DNA of 64,000 nucleotides from Nectonema munidae (taxonomy: Eukaryota > Nematomorpha > Nectonematoida > Nectonematidae), in the NCBI GenBank assembly GCA_030549495.1, contig JAUIRK010000774.1, forward strand, positions 62,001-126,000. Direction: 5' to 3'. Positions 52,018 through 63,894 of this stretch are shown here, piece after piece (within the stretch, counting starts at the first letter, position 1; each line of letters opens with the position of its first letter). The notes under the pieces are model-generated. The model saw only the letters and a program-made list of their open reading frames with translations. It did not search any database and was not told the origin of the DNA. A program made the translations under genes and the position numbers.

Positions 52018-53805
52018 CCGTATTTTTCGGACTATAAGGCGCACTCTGAAGATTTTTTTTTAACTAAAAATTTCAATGCGCCTTATAATATGGTGCGTCT
52101 TATATACTGAAATTTACATAAAAAAAATTATTTTCAATCAAAATTTAAGTTTTTTTCATTTTGTTTAAATCAATTCACTTTTACTTGTTATTTGTTAAAA
52201 CTGAAATGGCTTACTTTAATTAAGCTAGGTTCATTTATTTACGCTATTGCTTTTCCCTAATAAATTAGTTTTTTTATTCAAGTTTGAATTTGTTTTTGAA
52301 CTTTTCATTATAAATTTTGAATTATGCCTGCAAAACGAGATGCATATGATGCTGGTTTTAAACTAAGAATTATTGACTATTCGAAAGAGCATGGGAATAG
52401 GGCAACTGCAAGAGAATTCAACATAAATGAGTCTGTGGTTAGAAAATGGAGGATACAAGAAGACGACTTAAAACAAATGAAGAAAACAAAACGAAGTTTT
52501 AGAGGTAACAAAGCTAGATGGCCTCAGTTGGAAAATGATCTCGAACAGTGGGTAATAGAACAAAGAACAATGGGTAGAGGTATATCAACGATTTCGATCA
52601 GATTGAAAGCAAAAGCCTTAGCACATGAAATGAAAATTAAAGAGTTCCAAGGAGGTTCATCATGGTGTTTTCGCTTTATGAAGAGGAAAAATCTTTCAAT
52701 ACGCACAAAAACTACTGTTTCGCAACAACTACCAAAAGACTACAAAGAAAAAGTTTGTGTTTTCAAAAGTTACCTCAAAGAAATTGTCTCTCAAAGAAAT
52801 ATTAAACTGACACAAATTACTAATATGGATGAAATTCCACTCACTTTCGATATTCCTATGAACCGTACAGTAGATAAAAAAGGAACAAGTTCGGTATCAA
52901 TTTCTACTACAGGAAATGAAAAATCGTGCTTCACTGTAGTTCTTGCATGTCAAGCCAATGGCTCTAAACTCCCACCCATGATAATTTTCAAACGAAAGAC
53001 TTTACCAAAAGATAAGTTTCCATCTGGAATTATTATTAAAGCTAATTCAAAGGGGTGGATGGACGAGCAAAAGATGAGCGAGTGGCTTAATGAAGTATTT
53101 GTTAAAAGATCTGATGGTTTTTTCCATTCATCGCCGTCATTGTTGATTTGCGACTCTATGCGTGCTCACATCACCGATAAGATAAAGGCTCACGTTAAAA
53201 AAATTAACACGCAATTAGCAATAATTCCTGGTGGTTTGACGAAGGAGTTACAACCTTTGGATATTACTGCGAATAGATCCTTTAAAGTTAAATTAAGAGC
53301 TCTATGGGAGCGCTGGATGACAGATGGCGAACACACTTTCACGAAAACTGGAAGGCAACGACGTGTTGATTACTCCACCATTAGTAAGTGGATTCTAGAA
53401 GCTTGGTCTAAAGTCTCTCCTTCATGCATAATTCGCGGTTTTAATAAAGCTGGAATTATTGATGATTTGGAAATAACTAGAGAGGATTCTGACTCTACTG
53501 ATGATGAATCACTTGATTATTCAGTGAGCGAAGAGATTGCTCAACTTTTAAATTCCGACACAGAAAATGAAGGGTTTGAAGGATTTCAAAGCGAATAATA
53601 AAAGCAATTTAATTTTTTCTTATTTTGATTAAAGTGTTATTTCAATAAACTATTAGCCTAATTACCTAGTATATTGGTTTTAAGTTAAGATTTTTAATGC
53701 GCCTAATAATCCGGTGCGCCTTATATATGAAGCAAGTAAACCTTTTTGTATTTTTTTGAGTTTGCGCCTTATAATCCAGTGCGCCTTATGGTCCGAAAAA
53801 TACGG
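52018..53805 (+). mobile_element. Complete pogo-superfamily DNA transposon, 1788 bp
   Basis: Inverted ends CCGTATTTTTCGGACTATAA (52018) and, reverse-complemented, CCGTATTTTTCGGACCATAA (53805), continuing into GGCGCAC. TA is duplicated outside (52016-52017 and 53806-53807). GCGCCTTATAA-type words recur just inside both ends (52078-52098; 53700-53725; 53763-53788) and may be extra transposase-binding sites. One uninterrupted 424-codon transposase lies between. Tips, duplication and gene are all intact, so it looks recently inserted and potentially autonomous. Confidence 0.95.
52324..53598 (+). CDS. pogo-superfamily transposase, intact, 424 aa
   Basis: Cuts and pastes its own element at TA sites in the nucleus. 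Seen: an N-terminal Psq/CENP-B-type helix-turn-helix at residues 9-50 (ATAREFNINESVVRKWR), a second CENP-B/Tc5-type DNA-binding helix-turn-helix at about 63-128 (WCFRFMKRKNLSIR), and a DDE_1 catalytic domain at about 165-330 with Asp169 (NMDEIPLTF), Asp277 (LLICDSMRAH) and Asp313 (LQPLDITANRSFK). The third carboxylate is Asp and lies 36 residues after the second, as in the pogo/Tigger DDxD group. The C-terminus (from about 383) is acidic and Ser-rich. 424 residues is normal for the group. The ATG at 52324 is the first of the frame, 306 bases from the tip, and the frame has no breaks. It is an element gene, not a domesticated host gene: its inverted ends and target duplication are still in place. 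Confidence 0.95.
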   Translation: MPAKRDAYDAGFKLRIIDYSKEHGNRATAREFNINESVVRKWRIQEDDLKQMKKTKRSFRGNKARWPQLENDLEQWVIEQRTMGRGISTISIRLKAKALAHEMKIKEFQGGSSWCFRFMKRKNLSIRTKTTVSQQLPKDYKEKVCVFKSYLKEIVSQRNIKLTQITNMDEIPLTFDIPMNRTVDKKGTSSVSISTTGNEKSCFTVVLACQANGSKLPPMIIFKRKTLPKDKFPSGIIIKANSKGWMDEQKMSEWLNEVFVKRSDGFFHSSPSLLICDSMRAHITDKIKAHVKKINTQLAIIPGGLTKELQPLDITANRSFKVKLRALWERWMTDGEHTFTKTGRQRRVDYSTISKWILEAWSKVSPSCIIRGFNKAGIIDDLEITREDSDSTDDESLDYSVSEEIAQLLNSDTENEGFEGFQSE

Positions 53806-53807
53806 TA

Positions 53808-54960
53808 GTTGGGTAATTAAATGCCCATTGGGCAAATCTTTGGCGTTTCTAATTACGGCTTGCATCGGAAGGCTGTTTAGAATGTAATGGGGATCTGTAT
53901 TGTCATCACTAATACAAAGTAATGTCTAGAGTACTGTAAAGTAGATGTCAAAGGGAGATTAGCATAGAAAGTTTTAAAAATAAATGGGCCTTTTTGTGGT
54001 TTGGCTTATCACTCCAACCCGTGATGCACACATATCATGATGTAGAATGCACTGTAGAAGAAATACACAAATGAATTATGAGTTTGATTTTATAAATTAT
54101 GGTGTGGTCGGTGGTGATGGTGGTAAAAAAATATGTCAAGGATAGAAAATCTATCTTTGTAATCGTTAAACGAAGCAAATATAGAGTGCTGCTCACACAA
54201 CACGCGCACATACAGAGAGACCGATATTCTAAAAGCACATATGGTGAATAGGCATAGTTTTTTTTCTTTTGAGTTGTGGTGCGATAACTAAGATGATGCA
54301 TTTGATTACACTGTCTCACATCGAGTTGAACCATTTTATATCAATTATATATTAAATATGAATAGTACAGATTATTATCATCATTTTAAATAGAAAGAAG
54401 AAATTTATTTTGTTAACTAACAAATAATCATAAGAGATTTAAATAGAAGCAAGATATACAAAATAGGGGGTTTAAAGGTGCACTTGGCTCTTAGTAATGT
54501 TTTTAATGCGGCTCTTATTTAATGTATTTTTTATTAAAGTTTATAAATCTTACTATTTTTGGCTATCTTTGAAAAATATTTTTCATAATTATTCTTTTAT
54601 GAGAATGAATATAGAGTTAAATAGTTTTTAAATGTAAAAAATACTTTTATTATTTCATTAAATTTTATATGATTATTGAAAAAATAAAGTTAAGTCATTT
54701 AATATTGTCATCGTTGTAATCAACCGAAACTTGAACAAATGTTATTACTTTGTGTAGTTTGATAAAACCTTTGAGCTCTTAAAAATTGAAAAAAGCTAAA
54801 TGAGGCTCTCATAGATATCTGGAGTGCTCACGCCTCTACTAGAATAAAGTCAAATGTCAAGCGTACCTTGTTATTGTTGCGGATTCATGGGGAAATATCC
54901 AAGTCCGACTTCAAATAATAAAAAGTTTACAATATTTAAACCGAACTCTTACTTACGTCT
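53808..54960. other. No gene recognised
   Basis: AT-rich sequence. A minus-strand frame of 99 codons (54334-54035) lies in a repeat-free stretch but has no recognisable domain or splice support. Confidence 0.35.
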
Positions 54961-55096
54961 TTGACCCATTTAAGGCCAAGCAAAGCAGACGATATCTAAA
55001 AAAACGCAGATAATTTATATTCAAAGTCATTGAAAAGCAGACGAAGATGAAATTACTTATGTTCCAAAATAGGAACATTGGCTGTAAATGGGTTAA
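54961..55096. mobile_element. TTAA-type MITE, CCCATTTAGG family
   Basis: TTGA (decayed TTAA) then CCCATTTAAGGCCAAGC on the left; GGCTGTAAATGGG then TTAA on the right. It contains AAGCAGACGATATCT and AAAAGCAGACGAAGATG. It is the reverse orientation of the 56071-56208 copy and matches it almost throughout. A TTCCAAAATAGGAA palindrome sits near one end. Confidence 0.85.
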
Positions 55097-56070
55097 TGAA
55101 AGGCTAATCAATGTGCATACAAAAATAAAACTTTTTTATAAAATACTTATACACCAAATTTAAAAACTAATCACCATAACATTAATTTAAAATTTTTAAT
55201 TCATTAAAATTTTTTCTAAACTTTAATTTGGTTAATAGAAAAGAATAAGATAAACATTGTATAAGACAGTTTCAATTAGTTGTCAAAAAAGGAAGAAAAC
55301 AAGCTTCTGAAATGATGTTTTTTCAAAATGGAATTCAAAATGGTTGGAATTTATGAAAAAAATATACAGATAAAATTATTCTCAAAATACTCTTTCTAAA
55401 TTTTCTTAAAAAAACATTAATTTTTGATAACAAATTCAACGCGGGATTAGTGATAGTTCCGGATTAATGATTTCCAGATTAGTTAACCTATAAATAAATA
55501 CATAATTTTATTTAAAACAAAAATTACTCTAGAAAATACTGGACCTTAAATCAATTAAGTTCTATTTATGAAATGGTTAAGATGAAGAATTTGATCTTGT
55601 TTTCTTCTGGGCTCGCAAATGTAACTTCAAATGGGATCAGCATTGGAAGAAAGTTGGGAGTCAGATAAAGAATATGTAACATTTGTGTCAAATTATGAGA
55701 AAAGAGAATATAAATTAAAACCCATGAACTAATATTGAGATAGAATCTAGATATTTCATGTGAAAAGTCCTGGATAAGGTAGATGTGTGCCCTACGAACT
55801 TTGGGCGATTACCGTTTAATCGGTAGTTATATAGGGCAATAATTTATTTTTGCAATTTTTTTAACTATAAATAGAAAAAACTTACGAGTGTAATGTTCGG
55901 GTCATATGACCAAGTAGTACTTCGTGTAAATATAATCTTGTTTTATTTTATATAAGTATCTCAATTGTAGCTTATCGTATGCATTAAAAACCTTAAAAAA
56001 TATTTTTATGTTGCTCTAAAATTGGAAACGTTTTTTTTTCATTTCTTAAAAAATAATTAAAAAATGAATG

Positions 56071-56208
56071 TTAACCCATTTAGGGCCAATGTTCCTATTT
56101 TGGAACATAAGTAATTTCATCTTCGTCTGCTTTTTTCAATGACTTTGAATATAAATCGTCTGCGTTTTTTTAGATATCGTCTGCTTTGCTTGGCCTTAAA
56201 TGGGTTAA
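56071..56208. mobile_element. TTAA-flanked MITE, CCCATTTAGG family
   Basis: TTAA then CCCATTTAGGGCCAATG on the left; GGCCTTAAATGGG then TTAA on the right, both target sites perfect. It contains TTCGTCTGC, ATCGTCTGC and ATCGTCTGC at the same spacing as the motifs of the CCCGTTAACG family, plus the palindrome TTCCTATTTTGGAA-like stretch seen in its sister copy. Confidence 0.9.
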
Positions 56209-56487
56209 CAAAAAAAATAATGATAATGTTCTTTATTATCTTAATCAAACATATCAATCTTAAACCAAAAGTCTTAGAAAAGTAGACAAATCAGAGAATC
56301 TCTTCTTCAGTCATACTTTATTGAATACCCATTAATCGACAGCATTTTAGGATTAACGATTAATCGGAAATGAAGCAAATATAGCGGATTACCTCTAGTT
56401 GCCGATTAATCATCACATCTTTAGCTCATATATTTTAATTTTGAAACTATGTTCAAAATGAAAATCATGTGCATAAAATTTATGTGT

Positions 56488-56586
56488 ACAGTAGATAAAA
56501 GTTTTCACTTTCTTTAGATTTCTTACTATTGATTGATGATAGAAAATATTGAGCACAGCAGATAAAAGTTTCCACTTTCTTTAGAT
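56488..56586. repeat. Two direct copies of a 33-base unit, 60-base period
   Basis: AGATAAAAGTTTTCACTTTC and AGATAAAAGTTTCCACTTTC, both followed by TTTAGATT, start about 60 bases apart. A local duplication with no coding sense. Confidence 0.8.
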
Positions 56587-57244
56587 TAGCTATTTATCTA
56601 ATTAAAAGATTTTATATTTATATTCCTCACATTCAAAAATATTTTGAAAAATCAATTAGGAAAATGCATTGCTAGCAATTTCCTTTTTTGCCTCAATTGG
56701 GAAGAGCCGTCTGACGGCATATATAAGGTCTAGTTAACATCCTACTAAGCTACTATTGGGTTACGAAATTAAAACAATAGACTTTATTGGCATTATTAAC
56801 GAACGGTAAGATAGTCAGTATATTATGAGGACAAAGCAAAAAGATTTTTGGAAGAAAAAAAAAAAGTAGCAAGTTTCATGAAAAAGCTTTTAAACATAAG
56901 TCATATAACATATTTTACAGGAGTATTTTCAAGGTATAGAACTCGTTTACCGGCACACTTTAGTTCCCAGTCCATGTGTACGGTTAAACGAATGGTGCGG
57001 AAAAATGAACCACTCGTTTGTGGAAAATGAAAAATGTGCTTCTCTGGGTGTTTACAATAATTCAAGTGAGTGCTGCATATGTTTTGTATCGTTGTTGTTA
57101 GTATTAGTAAAACTTAGTAAGAAATCATTTAGGTTCATAACCTTTGTTATAATTAACACTGGAGTCTCCTGTATTTAACCTTATCACTAAGCATACACTT
57201 TTTGCACAAGTAGCTTCATCAGCTTTACTCTGTATGTTCAACTA

Positions 57245-57310
57245 CACTAGTTTTTGTTCTAGGTGGAATTCGAACTGGAGACTATTCGTTACGCATAAGG
57301 GTCTACGAAG
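57245..57310 (-). repeat. tRNA-like SINE piece
   Basis: Minus strand: AATAGTCTCCAGTTCGAATT then CCACC contains a B-box-like GTTCGAATTCC. It shares the GTCTC-xx-GTTCGAATC pattern with pieces at 58165-58245 and 61590-61650. The A box is unclear. Confidence 0.4.
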
Positions 57311-58164
57311 TGATCGCCAGAGGTTTTTTTGATAAAAATATGACGGATTTTTCATGGACCACTAAAATTTTTATCCATGTTTATAATTGCAGATTTAATA
57401 AAAAAAATAATGTTTGAAATACTAACATTTAATTTAAAACAAAATATGAAGATATAGAAAATATTAATTTTGTCTATTATTATAAATACTTTTTAGTATA
57501 AAAATCAATTTTCAAAATAATTTTTCATTTAACTTATCTTTCATCCCAGAAAAAGTTGATAAGATTAAGTAACTTGATATAAAAGTATCTTAAAATCAAG
57601 AAATGGACTGCAACATACTAAAGAACAAAAAAAGCAGTGAGAAAGATGTTGTTTACACTAGAGATTACTGCAATATAATCAATATGACATTATGTAAGAG
57701 AATAAAACAAGAAACCAATATTTTATAATACTGAATATTCATTAAATAATCTTTTGTAATCGAGCATATTTATAAAATTTCTCAATACCTTCCAAGCATT
57801 TACAGATTATGATGAAAAATCGCACACATTAAAAATTGAGAAGGAATATTTAATAAATTCATAAATCTATACTGTATTCGGAATGTTCAGTCGTTTCAGT
57901 TAAGTCAAATTTGGTGAATTTATTTTGAGTAACTAAAAATTGTGTGGATTTGAACGATTCCCAAGCAATCCCAGCATGGGATAGCGTTATTTGGATCGCA
58001 AGAATGTTAGTAACGGCAGTGTACTGTGGGCTGTTTTCAGCAACCAGGAACAATTTGTAGCGCAACTACAGAAATATGAACATTTACCAATTTGATCACA
58101 CTGTCATTTTTACATAATGAATACCATTTCTTGATTTCAAGTTAGTTTTATATGAATTTACTTA

Positions 58165-58245
58165 ATGTAGTAGGTTGGAATCCTGGGATTCGAACAAGAG
58201 ACCATGAAGAATCAATGCCAAATTCTAGACAATCCTACTCTTGGA
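58165..58245 (-). repeat. tRNA-like SINE piece
   Basis: Minus strand: GAGTAGGATTGTCTAGAATT (A-box region), then GGTCTCTTGTTCGAATCCCA (B box GTTCGAATCC). Spacing is roughly that of a tRNA head, but the arms do not pair into a cloverleaf by eye, so it is not called a tRNA gene. Confidence 0.5.
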
Positions 58246-59998
58246 GGCTTTAAAAAGCAAGAATGATATCATTTGGAAATTGAGAAAATGAATATTTCGC
58301 CTTAAATTGACTTGGTTCAAAAATAAAACGAAAAGTATTGGGATACGAGTGAAGTATAGTTTTTTAAGGAGTACGAAAACACATCTACATATCTGTCTAT
58401 AAAAAGTGAAGCAATACTGAGAAAAGCCCTCGGGTAAAAAAACTTGTTCAACAGATGACATAAACAAAACACACAGCATATAAATCACGATGATAAAGGA
58501 AAAAAAATGAAAGGTGTAGTAAGTAATCTAAAAAGATATTATATGAGGAAAAACTAGTCATATTGTGTAAATGCAAATTACATATATCAAGAGGGGGGAA
58601 AGGAACGGTTTAAATGACATTTTTATTATTGAAAATTTGTCCTACAGAAGATTAAGATTTTCAAACTATGATTAAACGTGAAAAAAATTATTCGTGAATA
58701 TAAAAAAATTTATAAGCTGCAATGATATAAAGCTCTGACTGAATTCGTAAAGTATTGCAAATAAGAGTTTCAGAGGGGGTAAAATTGCAATTATATGATC
58801 GGTCAGTTCAATGCGTTGAATAAAAATGTATCATTTACTGTTTTAGTATTCAAACTTAAAATTTCCTCCATTTTAAGATTTCTGGTTTTCCAGGGCATAA
58901 AATTTCCTGATCCTAACAGCCCTGGATCCTTATCCCTGACTTAAATATGCAAAATGTAAAAAAAACAGGGATTCACTTATGGTTGCCTCTAATAAATTAA
59001 TTCTTAAGTTTTGTAAAATTGAAAATATAAATAATATTAGAAAATTATGAAAGTAATTTGAAAAATTGATAAGATGAAGATCAATGAATAGAGAAAAATA
59101 AAATACACATTATGAATATCAGCAAATAAAAAAAGAACTAAAGGCAAACAATCAAACTGACATATGCTGTAAAGTAGAAATGACCATTGTTTAGAGAGTA
59201 ATGCACAATTCGTAAAAAAGAGGTTTCGTAAACTGGGGTTATGTAAAACAAGGTACGCCCGCATAAAAAAATTTAAAACACAAAATTATAATAAATTTCA
59301 GACTATAAACAAAAGTTTTTGTATTCAAAAAGATAGTCCAAAATTTCACCGTTAAGTCCTTATAATGGAATAGTCTTTTTAAAAATAGCTCTTTGAAACC
59401 AATAGAAGACGATTTAAAAAACGCTGTGATTAATCATTTTCATAATGGAAATAATAACTTTATTCTTATCAAAAGAAAGGATCAGTAGTTCATTTGGGAA
59501 TGAAACGCCAAGGTGGCCTATTGGCAGAAACATGCCGCCTGGAGCGAATCCTAATTTTGCCGGGCCCAAAAATTTTAATAACACTTTCAAACGCCCAAAA
59601 CTCGATAATACAGGTATATAGGTACGCAAAAATTCGAATTTATTAATGATATCATTAATAAATTGGACGTGCGGGGCGGAACGACACTCTCGCCCCAAGT
59701 TGGTGCACAAATGGAATATCTGAAAATTATAATATCTTTAATACTCTAATATCAAATTACCATTTTTATTATTAAAAGAAAATTTGTTCTGAAGATAGTT
59801 CAGATCTAAGATACTAATAAGTCTCTTGACATTTATTTTATGATTCAAATCTCAGTTAATTAAAAATTAAAGCCCGAAAACTAATCCACTATAGTAATTT
59901 AAACTCACGAAAAAGTCGAAAATGGAAAAATAAGTTTTTAATTCAGGGTCTTTCGTACTGTGCAAAATAATCTTGCTTATCAAAAAGATTTAGCGTTT

Positions 59999-60119
59999 TT
60001 TAAGGTCCAGGTTTTTGAAAACAATTTACCTGCTATGTTTTTCAATGAATTTTTAACTCTAGGCAAGTGATTTTTATTTTATGAAACACTGGTTTCTCAC
60101 TGGGTCTGAAAGCGTTAAA
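59999..60119. mobile_element. Decayed TTAA MITE, CCCTTTGAGG family
   Basis: TTTTTCAATGAATTTTTAAC, GGCAAGTGATTTTTATTTTA and ACACTGGTTTCTCACTGGGT with CTGAAAGCGTTAA follow the layout of 13740-13869. Both tips are mutated. Confidence 0.55.
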
Positions 60120-61080
60120 AATGCTATTTTTGATTTTTCAAAAAAAAAGCAAATATTTTTTGTAGATTTGGATTTCAATTTTATTACTATTCAATTTCTA
60201 ACGATAATTATTTATATATAGTAATATTTCTACTTTAAAATGCATTTTACTATGAAATAAGGCACCATTTTTTTTATAAAAACGAATATTCAAAATCTTT
60301 TAAAATTGAGAAACATATTATATAACATTATTGGTTAAGAAACTGTGCCTTCATCAAATAAAAATTACTTATAATAGTAATAATCTTATATAAGGCCTAA
60401 ATTTTCAAATATCAAATTGACATTTTATTTATATTTGAAGTTTTATTTTTATTTTTATAAATCGAATACAGGATTAATTAATCAAATATTCTACTTGAGC
60501 TCAGTAACAATAAGCATATTCTCAATAGAGTATTAGTAAACATCCATGCTTGAACTTAAAATATTTTAATAAAAATCTTGTTCTATTTTATATTCATTAA
60601 ATAGGGGATATAGGTAGTCGATCTAGGGATGCAATATGCATATCTGTTAGGATAGAGGGTTAACGCCCCCCCCCCCCCATCTGATAATTTTGGACGTTAA
60701 AGATAGCTTTTTAAATATTATATTTTCATTTTCAAACAATAAAGACTTTAAAAAGATTTAATATGTTTAAAAAAGTGCAAACAAATTTGTATATTAAATA
60801 AGAAAAATAAATACATCGATAGGAAATTTTTTAAATAAATACAGTTAAAAAATATTCCAAACACCCCTCTTGTTTCTAATGATATAATGAAAAGTGGAGC
60901 ACAGAGTCTTCTAAACAGTGTTCAAGAATTTAACGATTTATAACGCTGATTTTCCGTTTCTTCCCGACTCCACAAATACGCATGCATACATACATACACA
61001 ACCACTCCCAGTTTTAAATTAATTATACAAATACTATAACGTCTAGAACAAATTATTTTCTTTATAGTACTGGTTATGAA

Positions 61081-61178
61081 TTTACATTATAAGAAAAAGA
61101 CATATTTTTCAGATATAAAAGAAAATGTTAGTATTAAAAAATAAAAAGCATAAGCCAGATGAAAACACTACTAACCAA
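61081..61178. repeat. Direct repeat, copy 1 (98 bases)
   Basis: TTTACATTATAAGAAAAAGA, CAGATATAAAAGAAAATGTT and GATGAAAACACTACTAACCA recur with only a few changes at 61732-61830 in the same orientation, 550 bases downstream. Flanks differ, so this is a local duplication or two copies of an unknown repeat. Confidence 0.85.
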
Positions 61179-61589
61179 ATTCAAGCATTTTCACGTATTC
61201 CTCTGTTGATTATCTAAAACGCTCCCCGTTTATAACGCGGTTGATGGTTTGGGCAATCTGAAAATGTGTGTATTTCAAATAATGGTTAGTTCTGGCAATT
61301 TTAATGTAATCAGGACATGATTGATGAGGTGATTATACAGTCTAGAATGAATATTGAATGAAAATCGATACAGTTATTATACAGGCAAACTCAAGTCAAC
61401 CAAAATTACAGCCACGATAAACACAAGCATTAAGAATGATGAATTATAAAAATGATACATTTCATGATAAAATTTACTGCTGAATACGATGGTGATATTA
61501 TGACGAAAATATCCACTCAAAGAGAACGATTTTTCAAACACCACAATTTCAAAGAATGTAACATTTAAAAACAAATGCTATTTATATAC

Positions 61590-61650
61590 GAGGAGTAAGT
61601 AGGCTTTTCTAAAATCCTTATTTAATTCTCGATGGTCTCAGGTTCAAATC
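61590..61650 (+). repeat. tRNA-like SINE piece
   Basis: AGGAGTAAGTAGGCTTTTCT, then GATGGTCTCAGGTTCAAATC, aligns with the piece at 58165-58245 (AGTAGG-TT-TCTA ... GGTCTC-xx-GTTCxAATC). B box GGTTCAAATC. It lies between the two direct repeats at 61081 and 61732. Confidence 0.45.
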
Positions 61651-61731
61651 ATAGCATTCAAACTTCATTGTTGAAAGTTTGATAAAAGCAGTACAAAGTG
61701 TACCTTCTTTGCGTAAATACTCAACGGTACA

Positions 61732-61830
61732 TTTACATTATAAGAAAAAGACGTATTTTTCAGATATAAAAGATAATGTTAGTATTAAAAAAATGAAAAG
61801 CATAAGCGAGATGAAAACACTACTAACCAA
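61732..61830. repeat. Direct repeat, copy 2 (99 bases)
   Basis: Second copy of the 61081-61178 unit. In this copy one frame stays open (YFSDIKDNVSIKKMKSISEM) where copy 1 has a stop, but no protein family is recognised. Confidence 0.85.
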
Positions 61831-62059
61831 AGAAATACATAGGCATTTAAATATTATATAAAAAGTAATATCACAATTGTACAACTCATCGGTAAAACAA
61901 CAAACATAATGATAATGTACTTTTTAGTAATTTAAATACTACACCAATTGATAACAATTTCATGTGAGTGTTGTGTGCGTAATCAAAGCAAAAAAACCTT
62001 GACCCAAATTGTGAATAAATTTTTTAAAGAAAAAACTTGACTAATGCGTTAGCAATGGC

Positions 62060-62205
62060 GATGAACGATAATGATGATGATGATGATGATGTTTAGTGAT
62101 GAAGTTGCTGCCGATGATGATGATGTGATGATGATAATGAATCATTGTTATCATGTTAGTGGTGGAGAGGCGGCGATGATGATGATGATGATGATGATGT
62201 GTGTC
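62060..62205. repeat. GAT/ATG microsatellite cluster
   Basis: Three tracts of GATGATGATGATGATGATG separated by imperfect spacers. Length is likely polymorphic. Confidence 0.95.
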
Positions 62206-62951
62206 GTAATGATGATTTTTATTTTGCAGTTTTGATAAGAATTGGAGTTATGTGGTTGATTTTCATGATGAGAATATAAAGAGAAGTCGATAAGTACTAA
62301 AGATTTTTTAATGAGGATGAAACATTTGTGAAGAAAATACGAATTTTATCGCTCTTTTTGAATGATAAAAATCTAAATTATTGAATTTAAATATGATTTT
62401 ACTACATAACTTTAACTATAGCTAGTACTTAGTTCATTAGAAGCTTGTCTAAATAGAAAATGTTTGTTTCATAAGATATGTAATCATTAAAAAAATAGAA
62501 AGAAATATTATATATATATTGGGGAGGCCGTACAGTGAGAGTAAAGATGGAAGAACTGGGCAATACTTATTTCTTCAAAAGAAAGATAAGAGATACGCAT
62601 CTATATGAATAATAGAATAATTTATTGGATAAATTCAAAAAATGAACCTAAATTTATTCAAATTAAGAATATATACTAGGGCCATCAAGCAAAAGGGGCA
62701 TTTGTCAAAAATTTTCAATTTCTTAGAATTTTTAAGAGCGCCTTCCCCATATTCCTTAATTACAATGGAATTTTAAAAGGAGGGGGAGCACTTTTCACGT
62801 CACTTCCTCTTTGTATCTGCACCCAGGTACACGCAGATTTCATTCAAAAAATAAACACCAAGGTTTAAAGCAAAGTTAACAATGCTTGGTTCCAATGCTA
62901 CAAATGCTCCCTAAAATTTGAATGGCCTAGAAATTATAAACCATGCACAGG

Positions 62952-62975
62952 CAGTGGCGGATTCAAAGAGTGATC
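62952..62975. mobile_element. hAT-type terminal sequence, partner not found
   Basis: CAGTGGCGGATTCAAAGAG has the same tip as 29608. A C-run follows within 40 bases, as in other hAT tips here. Its extent is unknown. Confidence 0.45.
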
Positions 62976-63782
62976 GCACCCCTTCTCCTCGAATCGTTGA
63001 CCATATCAATGAATATTTCAATAAAATTTAGTTTAATTTTCTGAAAGAAAAGATCTACTTTTTATCGGTAGGATTATTATGAGTTTATAATCTTCGTATA
63101 TTACGAGTAATACTCCAGATAAGCATCCATTCACATTGCATTAGTATATTTATATATCATTCAGAAAAAGTTTTCTAGATTCCTTATGTGTTCAAAGCGG
63201 TCGATAACGAAAATCTAATAGATTCAATCACGTAAGAAGGTTCGCCTCCATCTCAGACTACATACCATGAAATTATGTCTGTTTCTATTAACCAAATTAA
63301 AGGGACAGTGGATTCAAGAAGGTTCATTTAAACTATTATCAAGGGTGTGGAGTCGGAGTTGGTGAAGAAGATTTTAATAAAATGGAAGCCAGAGTCGTAT
63401 CTAGTAAAATTAAGGATAAAATTAAAATGAACTTTCCTTATTCAATCCTGTTCCCTTAAAAAATTATAGGTTTGGGCAATTTTATGCCAAACTAGGATTT
63501 TTCATTAGAAAAAAATAAACAGTCAGATTAAACTTTTTATCAATTAAACATATAAAATAATTATAGATGTGTATAAGTTCTAATAAATCACAAATATTTT
63601 AATGAGACCCTTGGTCTTGAAGACAAATAGTCAATTTGACTATACACGGAGAAAACTCAAGAGAGCAACACTTATATGCTCCTATAAATTTAGACGGCCA
63701 AAAGGAAGACCCCGACTCCGTATTTACAAAATCCGACTACAAATACGTAAAGACTTAATAAATATAAAACTAACTCTTACAA

Positions 63783-63894
63783 CCGGCTTCGACTAAGGAA
63801 GGGACACTCGATCTGCGCTTATTAATGCTTTTTAATACAAATCTTTTGTTTTAGAGTAGATATCGTCTGATTAATTTGGTTGTTTATCGGTTAA
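63783..63894. mobile_element. Decayed TTAA MITE, CCCGTTAACG family
   Basis: TGCGCTTATTAATGCTTTTT, AATACAAATCTTTTGTTTTA, then GTAGATATCGTCTGATTAAT and TTATCGGTTAA follow the intact copies at 41653 and 50441. The right TTAA is kept; the left tip is largely lost. Confidence 0.7.

Noticed and set aside
58165-58245. tRNA gene
   Set aside because: B box present, but no cloverleaf can be drawn and similar pieces recur at 57245 and 61590, so it is SINE-like.
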